DNA of 64,000 nucleotides from Neofusicoccum parvum. Taxonomy: Eukaryota; Ascomycota; Dothideomycetes; Botryosphaeriales; Botryosphaeriaceae. The translations under genes and the position numbers were made by a program. The notes beneath the pieces are model-generated. The model saw only the letters and a list, made by a program, of their open reading frames with translations. It ran no database searches and was not told where the DNA came from. Shown here one piece after another: positions 55,052 to 64,000 of this stretch (within the stretch, counting starts at the first letter, position 1; each line of letters begins with the position of its first letter). Location of the stretch: NCBI GenBank assembly GCA_020912385.1, contig CP087210.1, positions 2,294,001 through 2,358,000 on the forward strand, read 5' to 3'.

Positions 55052-56406
55052 GGGCTGAAGGAGAATTGTTGTGGTAGCGTACGATGCGCGTGCGGATTGT
55101 GAGACTCTGTAGCGGTGCGGTGATGTGGGTGTCAGAATTGAAGGACTGGCTGGAAGAGGTGGCGATCGTGTGCGTGGCGATCGCTTTCTAGGGGGCGGAC
55201 TGCACGAGATGTGAAGAATGTGTTAGAGCAGAATGGGTAGAAGGTCTTGTGGTTGTTGCTGTGCAGGTGTGCTGAAGGGGTGGCAGCAAGACAATGGACT
55301 GCGCAAAGACACGGACAACGGCGTCAAGAAAGAGTGGAACACGCGGTGGTCAGAAATAAAAGCAGCGCAGGCGGAGCAGAAGTGAATGTGGTATTGTCGC
55401 GTTTGTTGCAATCGCCCCGTTGCCAGGCCCACGCAGGTGGTGAATGGCAGCTTCACTGTGCCCGCAGTAACACCACCGCAGCTGTTACCATGAACCACCG
55501 GACAGAACAAGCTCTTTACGCTCAAAAGTCCGCATGACTGTACCATACGCCCTGCAGTTCTCCAGCTCTTCAGAACTTGTCGATGGAAACGGGCACTGTT
55601 GCAAGCATCCACTATTCCGAGATGCAAGGAGGGATGTTTGGAAAGATATAAAGCTCTTCAAGCAGTACGAGGAACGGGAAGAGGCATCATTTGCTTGACG
55701 TGACGATGTTCGAGTGTCATTCACCCGGTGCCAGCAGATCTGTTCTGTGTTTGCTTCGGACAAGCGTCGTCTCGTTCTTTGCTGTACACATTCTACCTGG
55801 ACTTCAGTCACCCAGTGAGGTAAGTTCCTCTTGCATCGTGGAATAGTTGAAGACAGCCGGGGCCGGCCTCTTTCCTAATTGCCAGCGCCTAGCGAGACGC
55901 GGTGCAATGGAGGCGATGAAGCCGCCTGTGTGTGATTGTTTGTACCTCCAGACGCGACAGACGTCGGTACAATTTTCTCCCACCCAACTCTGCCGTGCTC
56001 TGACATCGCTTGAAAAATAAGCCGAGGGGCCCATTCGCCGCCTGCAAACGGGCGTGTGTGCATCTCAATGTGACTCGTCCTTCGCCAGGCCGTTCCTGGG
56101 CATCCTGATTGATTGCAAGCCTCGCAGAGATGGTGAGCGGCGGAAAAGCAGAGAGAGGTTGTCGGATAAGCGCGGTGGGAGGGAGACGGCGTGGGGCAGA
56201 CGGCGCCGGCGGAGACCAGCCGAAGCAGAAGGTCGCGCACCGGCCGGCGGGGTCGCAGCCGCTGCGTCAGAGCTCCAGCCCGTCCCCACCCGCCGCTGCT
56301 GCAATCGACAGCTTCAATTGCACCATTGCTCGACCTCAGCCTTATCACCAAGCCCCTCCATCTGTTTCGCGCGCGCCCGGAGCTCCCCAGCCGCCACTGC
56401 CTTTAT
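55052..56406. other. Intergenic between divergent genes, no gene recognised
   Basis: About 1.35 kb. It must hold the promoters of locus D and of the dehydrogenase. Only short, unconserved frames are seen. Confidence 0.5.
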
Positions 56407-57620
56407 ATGCCCTCCTTCCGCCTGCTCGCCCGTTCGAGTGCAGCTTTTGTCCGCACAGCTACACGCCCCCGCGCCCAGGTAGCAGCAGCCTTTCCCCACT
56501 TCTTTGGCCGAGCAAACGCTGCCCGCACCATGTCGTCCGCCGTCGCACAGCGCCTCCAGGGCAAGACCGTCGTCATTACCGGCGCCAGCTCGGGCATTGG
56601 CCGCAGCACCGCCTTCGAGTTCGCCCGGACGAGCCCCAAGGACCTGCGCCTGATCCTGACTGCCCGCCGCGTCGACCAGCTCAAGCAGATTGCCGATGAG
56701 ATCAAGAAGGAGGTCGGCGACGGCGTCAAGGTGCTACCCGTGAAGCTGGACGTCAGCAACCCGTCCGAGGTCAAGAGCTTCGTGCCCAGCCTGCCCGAGG
56801 AGTGGAGGAACATTGACGTTCTGGTCAACAATGCGTGAGTGCGCGCCCTCAGACTATTTGCGCCTTTGCACCTAACTCTGGCAAAGCGGCCTCGTCAAGG
56901 GCGTCGCCCAAGCCCCCGAGATCGCCGAGGAGGACATCAACGTCATGTTCCAGACCAACGTCACCGGCCTGATTGGAATGACCCAGGAGGTCCTCAAGAT
57001 TTACAAGTCGCGTCCCGACGGCGGCAAGGGCGATATCATCAACGTTGGCAGCATTGCTGGCCGCGAGGGCTACCCCGGCGGTAGCATCTACTGCGCCACC
57101 AAGGCCGCCGTGCGCACATTTACTGATTCGCTGAGGAGAGAGCTTATCGCTACGCGCATCAGGGTCATTGAAGTTGACCCTGGCCAGGTCGAGACGGTGC
57201 GTGCATTCAGAAAAAAAAACCATCGGAGAAGCGGGAAATGCTGATAGCAGCCATAGGAATTCTCCGTCGTCCGCTTCTACGGCGACAAGTCCAAGGCCGA
57301 CGCCGTTTACAAGGGCGTCGACCCTCTGACCCCCGACGACATTGCCGAGGTCATCGTCTTCACTGCCGGTCGCCGCGAGAATGTCGTTATTGCGGACACG
57401 CTCATTTTCCCCAACCATCAGGTAGGTCGCTTCCACACAGACCCTCTGCGAATGCGAGAGGAGAGCCAGGGCCTGGTGCTGACGGATCAAGGCCGCTGCC
57501 ACGGTCATGCACCGCAAGTCGTGAGAAACGTATCAATGTGCTCGAAATTTCTGACGAGCTGTACAGGCCGGCGCGGGCGGCGCAATGTACAGGAGGCCCG
57601 TGACGGATTCGAAGATGTAG
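56407..57620 (+). CDS. Short-chain dehydrogenase/reductase with possible mitochondrial presequence
   Basis: Exons 56407-56834, 56887-57196, 57257-57421 and 57567-57620 (introns 52, 60 and 145 nt) give 318 residues. The Rossmann motif is TGASSGIG (59-65), followed by NNAG, the SIAG active-site Ser region and YCATK with the catalytic Tyr and Lys. The sequence best fits the NADP-dependent 3-hydroxy acid / serine dehydrogenase group (yeast YMR226C, bacterial YdfG), with the RFYGDKSKADAVYKG tail; this placement is from memory. The first 41 residues are Arg/Ala/Ser-rich without acidic residues (RLLARSSAAFVRTATRPRAQ), like a mitochondrial targeting peptide. A second ATG (Met42, 56530) begins exactly at the usual start of the cytosolic enzyme. 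Confidence 0.92.
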
Positions 57621-58584
57621 ATAAAACTGTGGCCATAGAAGAGGAGGAAGACACATCCAGTCATGGGGTATTCGGTGAAATCAACAAGGATATCCAGGAT
57701 TATAAATCAGAGAGCGCCGTGGCGCATCCCCAACCAGAACCGAGCCAGTATTCTGAACCTTGCAGTTGAATCAATCGCTACTGACCCCCAAAAATATACA
57801 ACGAGGAAACGGACAAGGACCGGCTACGCTTCTCAATGCCGCTGCATCGTCAAGAAGCGCTTTTTGAAGATGTAATGCTTTGCCGACTCTCCTGCAACTT
57901 TGCAAATCAAATCTCACCGCCGTACACCATTTTAAACACCCATCGAATACTGGATAGAATATCTCAACATAAAATCCAAATCACTCTGCCTCCTCTCTTC
58001 CACCACGGCATGCCTTGCCGAAGCGGGGAATCTCAACCGAGAAACCGTATCAGTCTACGTCGTAAACGAGCGAGCCTTTCCCATCAACTGGCGCGGATGG
58101 TGTAATGGTGAGCATTAATGTCTTCCTAGGGTTCCAGCAATCCGCGGCAGCATCACTTTACGATTACTCGAGATTAGTTGAATGTCCGCCAGTCCGGCTA
58201 TGCGGATAAGCATCAACGAGAAGAACAGATTGGTGCAGTTGCAGTTGCTGACGTCATGCAAATTACCCCAGATTTAATTCCCCTGCATAGCTCCCCGCAC
58301 GCAGCTTCGTTCGGCTGCAGCTTTCCCGAGCTCCTGCATCCGCAGCCCGCACAGTCTCACCAAAGGAAGCGCTTGGAGAGCAAGCTCCTCATGATCTACC
58401 GCAACGTCCCGCCCGCCGCCTTGTGCCATTTTGCCTCCAATCAAGCTTCAGCAGTCCAACCAGGCACCCAATTGACCCGGCACAGCTTGGATAAAATGTA
58501 GCTAAGTGACGATGCTCTCCTGTTTCCCAAGATTTTCGTTTCGTTTCGTCGCAAAAAGCTCCCATCCCTTTTGCAGTTCTCAAG
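57621..58584. other. Intergenic with a tRNA-Gly-like relic
   Basis: About 960 bases between two same-strand genes. The only structured element seen is the tRNA-like stretch at 58091-58149. Confidence 0.5.
58091..58149 (+). pseudogene. tRNA-Gly(UCC)-like relic, truncated
   Basis: The stretch starts GCGCGGA followed by TGGTGTAATGGTGAGCAT, a perfect tRNA A box and D arm of the glycine type. A TCTTCC anticodon-like loop follows, and TCCGCGG near the end pairs with the acceptor strand over six bases. The total is only 59 nt against about 71 for a real tRNA. The B box (GGTTCGANTCC) is broken, reading GGTTCCAGCAATCC. It is therefore a decayed tRNA or a chance resemblance. Confidence 0.35.
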
Positions 58585-59895
58585 ATGCGTCTGTTCTCGT
58601 GTCCTGCTCTCCCTCTTTCCCTGTACTGTGTCCTCTCCTCCGCCAGCGTTATACAAACAACCCTCGACAATGGCCGACCCCAGTGCACCGTCCACGCCAG
58701 CGGCAACCAAACCGACGACGTTCCCACAATCCTCTCTGCCTTCTCGACGTGCGGCAACGGCGGCGATATTGTCTTCCCCGAAGGCGAGGACTACTACATC
58801 GCCACGCGGCTGAACCCCATCGTCAACGACGTGCGCATCCACTGGCGCGGCCAATGGACCTTCTCACCAGACCTCGCCTACTGGCGCAACAATTCCTACC
58901 ACATCGAGTTCCAAAACCACGCCGCCGGCTTCATCCTCACGGGCGACGGCATCTGGATCGACGGCTACGGCACAGGCGGCATCTTTGGCAACGGCGAGAC
59001 GTGGTACGTGGCGGAAGCGGCGTCGCCGGTCGGGGACACGCAGCCGGGGCGACCGATGCCGTTCGTGCTCTGGAACGTGTCGGACGTGAGCGTGTCCAAC
59101 TTCTACGTGCGGCAGCCGCAGCTGTGGGCGATCAACATCATGAACGGGACGGACCTGGCCTTCGCCAACATCTCGGTCAACGCCACCGCGCCCACCGCGC
59201 CGTACGGCGTCAACTGGGTGCAGAACACCGACGGCTTCGACACCATGGACGCGCGCAACGTGCGGCTCACCAACTTCTCGTACCAGGGCGGCGACGACTG
59301 CGTCGCCATCAAGCCGCGCTCCACCAACATCGAGATCCGCAACGCGCACTGCCGCGGCGGCAACGGCGTGGCCATCGGCTCGCTCGGCCAGTACCTGGAG
59401 GACGCGTCGGTCGCGAACGTCGTCATGGACAACGTCACGCTCGAGCGCCACCAGTGGCTGCACGGCTCCGCGCTGATCAAGACCTGGGTCGGCCACCTCG
59501 TCAACCAGTCGTCGCGCAGCTACGAGAGCGGCTGGGTCCCCCGCGGCGCCGGCTGGGGCTCCGTCCGGAACGTCCTGTTCTCGAACTTCAGGGTCGAGGG
59601 CGCCGAAGCCGGCCCGGACGTCAACCAGAACAGCGGCGACAACGGCAGCTTCGCGGGGACCAGCCTGATGCAGGTGAGCAACGTGGCGTTTGTCAACTGG
59701 ACCGGGTGGCTGCATTTGGACGAGGGCGAGAGCGAGACGGCGGCGTTCAGCTGCTCGGATAATGCGCCGTGCTACAATATTGACTTGAAGAATGTGACGC
59801 TGTACACGGCGGAGAACTCGACGAGTACGGGGACGGCGGAGTGTAAGTATATTGAGGAAGGGGGTGTACATGGCGTTGAGGGAGAGGGGTGTTAG
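58585..59895 (+). CDS. Secreted GH28 exo-type pectinase
   Basis: An intronless frame of 436 residues. A signal peptide (about 1-20, MRLFSCPALPLSLYCVLSSA) is followed by the parallel beta-helix of GH28. Catalytic motifs: NTDGF with Asp216, GGDDCVAIK with Asp237 and Asp238, then GGNGVAIGSLGQY, where the usual GHG has Asn260 instead of His, and ALIKTW in place of RIK. The GGNG form is, as far as I recall, seen in exo-acting and rhamnogalacturonan-type members rather than endopolygalacturonases, so I call an exo-type enzyme. It would release sugars from pectin outside the cell by inversion. Many N-x-S/T sequons suit a secreted protein. The length is typical for exo-GH28. Confidence 0.93.
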   Translation: MRLFSCPALPLSLYCVLSSASVIQTTLDNGRPQCTVHASGNQTDDVPTILSAFSTCGNGGDIVFPEGEDYYIATRLNPIVNDVRIHWRGQWTFSPDLAYWRNNSYHIEFQNHAAGFILTGDGIWIDGYGTGGIFGNGETWYVAEAASPVGDTQPGRPMPFVLWNVSDVSVSNFYVRQPQLWAINIMNGTDLAFANISVNATAPTAPYGVNWVQNTDGFDTMDARNVRLTNFSYQGGDDCVAIKPRSTNIEIRNAHCRGGNGVAIGSLGQYLEDASVANVVMDNVTLERHQWLHGSALIKTWVGHLVNQSSRSYESGWVPRGAGWGSVRNVLFSNFRVEGAEAGPDVNQNSGDNGSFAGTSLMQVSNVAFVNWTGWLHLDEGESETAAFSCSDNAPCYNIDLKNVTLYTAENSTSTGTAECKYIEEGGVHGVEGEGC

Positions 59896-60143
59896 ATTAT
59901 GCTGGGATTCGGGCCGTGTGTAAATAGGGGAAGTGATAAGAATGAGGTTATTGAATACTGAACTCCCTACCCGTGGGACCACCGTTGCTTATACATATGT
60001 GGAAGTGCTAAGTTTGGGAATATCAGGACAGGACGACAGCCCGGAACCCACCAGCATCCGATCAAGAGTATCCTTCTCACTCGTGGCACCGTTCAAAACA
60101 ATTTGACACTCGATTGAAAGGCAACAGCAGTACCCACTCCACT

Positions 60144-62462
60144 TCACCTCCCTAGGTCACTCACCAACGGCCCCATCATCAACGCCTCCACCTGCTCCCC
60201 CTTCTTAACCACCCCCTCCTTAACCGGCAAGCACAGCAACGCATTTGCCCCCTTAAAACTCCCAATCCTTGAGCTCCGCTGCCCGCCCGTGCTGCTCGCC
60301 CACAGCGACCCATCCGCCCTCACCGCCACCACCCCCCGATGATACTCCGCCCTCTTCGCATCGCACCTAACATCCTCCTCCACCCTCACCACCACCCTCG
60401 GCAGCCCCGTCGGCTTGATCCCCGCCGCCTGGTGCAAGCTGGGCAGCACGAACAGCTGGAACGTCGTGACGGCGCTCGCCGGATTCCCGGGCAGCGAGAA
60501 GACGGCGCGGGTCTCGCGGACGCCCTGGGCCGTCTTGAACGGCACGGTGGCGAACGTGGTCGGCTTGCCGGGCTTCATGGACACGCGGCCGAAGTGGATG
60601 GTGCCGCCGAGGGCGCGCTCGACGGTCGGCTTCAGCAGGTCGAGCTCGCCCATGCTGACGCCGCCGCTGGTGACGACGACGTCGACGCGGCGCAGCGCCT
60701 GCCGCAGCGTCTCCTCCAGCGACCCGGGCGCGTCCGACGCGATGCCCAGGTCCGCGGCCTCGAAGCCGGCGGCCCGCGCCGCGGTGAGCAGCGTCGGCCG
60801 GTTGGTGTCGCGGACCTCGCCGAGGCGCAGGGCCGCGCCGCCGTCGGGGCGCGGCGAGTCGACGAGCTCGTCGCCGGTGCTGAGGACGCCGACGACGGGC
60901 TTCTTGAAGACGCGCACCTGCCGCACGCCGACCGAGGCGAGGAGGCCGAGCTCGCCGCCGACGGCCGTGATGCCTTCGCCGGCTTTCATGATGGTCGAGC
61001 CGGCCTGCACGTCGCTGCCGACTTCGCGCACGTTTTCGCCTGGTTTGATGGCCGAGGTGCGGATTTCGATTTCTTTCTCTTCCTTGCCGTCGGCGGTCAT
61101 GCTGGACAGGAAGGTGTCCTCGACCATGACGACGGCGGAGGCGTGCGGTGGGAGTGGCGCGCCAGTGGTGATGCGCGCGATCTTGCCCTCCTCGAGAGGG
61201 GGGATTTCGCCGGCTTGTGCGTGGGAGATCAGGGCAACGGGGTAGATTCCCTTCTCAAATGTACCGGATTCTGGGATCCTTACCTGTCGGGGTTGGCAAA
61301 ATTAGACTGCGGGATATGGAAGACATTGGCAGACTTACAGCATATCCATCAACGATACTTGCTCGGAACGCTGGGACGGACTCCGGAGCTTTGATGTCCT
61401 CTGCGAGAACATGTCCCACTGCGCTCTCGTTGAGCGGTATCGTCACGATAGTCGGCTCAGGCGTGTGTTGCGCAATTAGATCTAGTGCTTCTTGAACGGA
61501 GAGCATTGGATAGGGGGATTCCCGGTACCGTCTTGTCGGACCAGCGTTGGGGTCGTTGGACTTGGGGTGAGAATCTGGATCGGTGTGTCTCTGGGGAGCC
61601 GCATGGCCGCCGTGTCCATGACCATGGCCGTGCCCGTGATGATGGTGGTGGTGATGGCCAGCTTTGTTTCCTGCTCCAATGTCAGCAGACATATCGTAGC
61701 TTAGTGCCCCCTAATCACCTGTAGTTTTGGAGTCGCCGTGTACCCCCGCTTCCTTCTCCAACTTCTTCACGCCTCCAGCATGGAGCGAACGGGAATCGGC
61801 TCCCGCAGATTGGATGCAGGCGTGCGGGAGTAGCTTGATGACTGCTTCTAGATTCTCCTTTGCGCCCTTTGGCGATCCAGGAAGTGTGATGATCATTGTC
61901 TTATTCCTGACGCCAGCGACTGGGCGTGCCATCATAGCAACTAGCAGGCAATTATTAGCCGGGGTGAGAGCAAAGAAGGGACAAGCGGCAGTTTCTCACA
62001 AGGCGTAACTTCCAGAGACGCAGCCAGCATGCCGTGGCTGTAAAATGGTCAGCGGGGCAGTCTGGAAGTTGACTATGCGGTTACTTACACAATCCCCGGT
62101 GCTTGCTTGTGTATCAAAGGACTCACAGCCTGGGCTACATTAGCTATCGAGAATTGAGACTGAATCGCGTACATCACTACCTCTGGTGTCTGATCCTTGA
62201 CGGTGAATCCTGTCCCACCGCTCGTGACGATCAGGTTTACCGAATCTTCCGAGTCCGCCCATCGTTGGACGAAGCGCTGGATGTCCAGCACGTTATCGGG
62301 AACGATGTCGACGGTCTGCACGTCCCATTGACCGGCCCCGTCTGTGTGGAAGACATCCTTGAGCACATCGCCGCATTTGTCCGTCGACGGATCTTTTGCG
62401 GCCGTCTCGGAGACGATGAGGATGGCGGCTCTGAGTTGCGACATTGAAGGATGTTGTGTCAT
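60144..62462 (-). CDS. cnxE: Molybdenum cofactor synthesis fusion (MogA-MoeA; gephyrin/CnxE type)
   Basis: Six exons (62462 or 62444 to 62181, 62129-62089, 62037-62000, 61940-61719, 61670-61339, 61283-60144; introns 48-59 nt) give 678-684 residues. The second ATG, MSQLRAAILIVSET, is the more likely start. The N-terminal G domain (adenylation of molybdopterin) carries TSGGTGFTVKDQTPE and ITLPGSPKGAKEN. A His/Gly-rich linker follows (HHHHHHH then GHGHGHGHGG, about residues 195-215). The C-terminal E domain (Mo insertion) has FRASIVDGYAV, ITTGAPLPPHASAVVMVED, VLSTGDEL, VTSGGVSMGELD and LPGNPASAVT. Together they make Moco from molybdopterin and molybdate, for nitrate reductase and other Mo enzymes. 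Plant Cnx1 has the reverse domain order (E then G). The G-E order is that of Aspergillus CnxE and animal gephyrin. Confidence 0.96.
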
Positions 62463-62903
62463 CGGCTAGCGGAATCGAGGACCGGCGACTTCTTATAGGT
62501 CCCCGCTGACGTCTACGCGAAGTCGACTGCGCTCCCGCCGCGGTGGGTGTGCGGCGTGTGCATTCGAACACTCGCCGGGCTCCGGATGGTTTCACGCGCA
62601 TGGGACTGTCTGAAATGATGCCGCATCCATGGCGGGTATTTTGCTACAGAAATTCGCTAAATGCATAGTAATTCATCGTCCTCCGCCCCGCCTCCCAAGC
62701 TCTCTTCCCTGACCCAGACCCGAACGCGGTGATTCCCAGATATACAAGCCTGAATATGCACAAGACGAAGAGGATCGCACGCCGCAACTCTGCCATGGCG
62801 TTCCTGCTGTTTTTGACGTCTATCCCAACGCCTCATAGTACACGGTTGATTCCATTGACGCGGACGGCGCTAAATGTCCCGTTGCGCCCCTTCAAAATGA
62901 TGT
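62463..62903. other. Intergenic, no gene recognised
   Basis: About 440 bases between the cnxE start and the VMA16 stop, both on the minus strand. Nothing notable was seen. Confidence 0.5.
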
Positions 62904-63728
62904 TCATTCCTGGCTGAAGTCGGCAGCCTTTCCAGAGACAAGCAGACCAATAATGAGACCGAAGAGACCAAGAACGGAGCTGAAAATCTCGATGACGAGA
63001 ATCTTGACGAACCTGTGCATGCATGCGTTAGCGTTGTTGGGACGCGCATCACCATCCCACTTACAAGCTGGGATCCGCCGCGTCGGCCAGAGCAGCACTG
63101 CTGCCGTTGATGCCCACGGAGACACCGCAGATCAGGTTGCACATGCCGACCGTGATTCCTCCCCAGAACAGCGCGTATCCGGTGTAGTAGTTGGAGGCCG
63201 AGTACAGCGCATCGCCGCTGACCGATTGGATCTTGGCGGAGAAGACGATGGACATGATGACGCCGTAGATAGCAACAACCTCGCAAAAGATGATGGAGAT
63301 CAGGTTCTTCGTCCGTATCCTGGGTGCCTTGACACCTCCGCCGAGAATGGAGCTACCGGTGATGAAGATACCCCTACGAGACGTGTCAGCCAGCCTCCCA
63401 TCGCGCCCTCAGCTTCTTGCGGTGTCGTACCATGCGGCTCCAACCACGGAAAGGCCGATGCAGAGGCCGATACCCATGTCCGCCCACATGTACGGCGAAA
63501 CGCTCTCGAGAAATTGTCCAACCTGGCAGCGTCGTCATCAGTCAAGCTCGCGGCCAGTCATCACAGATGGTAGCGCATACGTTAAAGGCCTCGCCCTCGC
63601 CGTTGAACAGCATATCTGCGAACACATCAGCGCCAGATCGCGGGTTGCAGCCAGGGAAGTGCAGACGTACACAGGCCGATGACGGTCAAGGCAGCGGAGG
63701 CGCCGCCGGCGCCGTAGATAAGACCCAT
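62904..63728 (-). CDS. vma16: V-type ATPase proteolipid subunit c''
   Basis: Five exons (63728-63671, 63615-63581, 63522-63431, 63373-63065, 63012-62904; introns 52-58 nt) give 200 residues. I start at MGLIYGAGG; the longer upstream frame is GC-rich and unlike the family. The sequence [23 protein letters not shown], written here in two halves as [12 protein letters not shown] and [11 protein letters not shown], then [19 protein letters not shown], marks subunit c''. The proton-binding Glu lies in [11 protein letters not shown]. Membrane helices fill most of the protein, ending with [20 protein letters not shown]. It rotates in the Vo ring that acidifies vacuoles and endosomes. Two very small exons near the 5' end hide the start from simple frame scans. 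Confidence 0.96.
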
Positions 63729-64000
63729 CCTCGCGGAGCTCCCCTTTGCAGTTCGTGTGAGATGGAAAACAGAAAGAAACCCTCGATGCAGGCGGAGGGC
63801 GGTGGTGGACGCGGTCGGGCGGTGCTGCTTGCTTGGACCTGGCACTGGAGCTCGCAGCGCGGCTCGGAGAAAGGCCGCCGCCCGGGCCTTCGCCGTCACG
63901 TGCGGCTGCGGCTGCCTCGCCCGCTGACTACAGCCAACATCGCCGCCCTGACGCCGCGCTCCCGCTGCATCCACGCGCCCCGTGGCCCACCCTGCTCTCA
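63729..64000. other. VMA16 upstream region to window end
   Basis: About 270 GC-rich bases upstream of the VMA16 start. No further gene is recognised. Confidence 0.45.

Noticed and set aside
58864..59982. Antisense frame (372 codons) opposite the GH28 gene
   Set aside because: It is an Arg/Val/Asp-rich shadow, while the plus strand has a signal peptide and the full GH28 motif set.
1..64000. CRISPR arrays, prokaryotic operons, rRNA, intact transposons
   Set aside because: No direct-repeat/spacer structure, no ribosome-binding sites and no transposase or reverse-transcriptase frames were seen. Spliced genes show the DNA is eukaryotic.

Overview
The window looks like a chromosomal piece of a filamentous ascomycete (Pezizomycotina, probably Dothideomycetes; the class is inference). 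The evidence is short GT-AG introns of about 45-80 nt with CTRAY-like branch sites, fungal-only families (Zn2Cys6 regulator, LaeA-like methyltransferase, sedolisin, GH45 and GH28 enzymes) and conserved eukaryotic genes (MCM6, GMP synthase, BCP1, V-ATPase c'', the fused molybdenum cofactor enzyme). GH45 and GH28 together suggest a plant-associated lifestyle. Most gene models below were rebuilt by hand by joining exons across frames, and every joined CDS given keeps one open frame.

Layout. 0-9 kb: two small doubtful genes, an inositol-monophosphatase-family gene, a class I terpene-synthase-like gene with a degenerate second metal motif, and tail to tail with it a seven-exon LaeA-like methyltransferase. 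9-16 kb: a six-exon protein with seven predicted membrane segments and a long cytoplasmic tail (GPCR-like), a tRNA-Thr(AGU) and a secreted sedolisin. 17-23 kb: an MFS transporter divergent from a Zn2Cys6 regulator, followed by a fumarylacetoacetate-hydrolase-family enzyme; this resembles a small catabolic gene set. 23-34 kb: MCM6, GH45 endoglucanase, a small glycosylated membrane protein, BCP1 and GUA1 sharing a divergent promoter, and a small hydrophilic protein. 34-44 kb: a second MFS transporter and three conserved but unrecognised fungal proteins.

45.7-55.1 kb is the unusual part. Four same-strand loci (called A, B, C, D here; D, C, B, A in transcription order) encode acidic, low-complexity proteins that share two segments I do not recognise: a W-x-x-SP-x-I domain of about 100-130 residues (A, C, D and a remnant in B) and a PI(R/K)L repeat of about 60 residues (one copy in C, two in B). 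B looks like a decaying fusion remnant lying in the same frame as C. This is the best candidate for something undescribed.

56-64 kb returns to ordinary genes: a short-chain dehydrogenase with a possible mitochondrial presequence, a tRNA-Gly-like relic, an exo-type GH28 pectinase, a gephyrin/CnxE-type fusion and VMA16. I saw no CRISPR array, no intact transposon and no rRNA.
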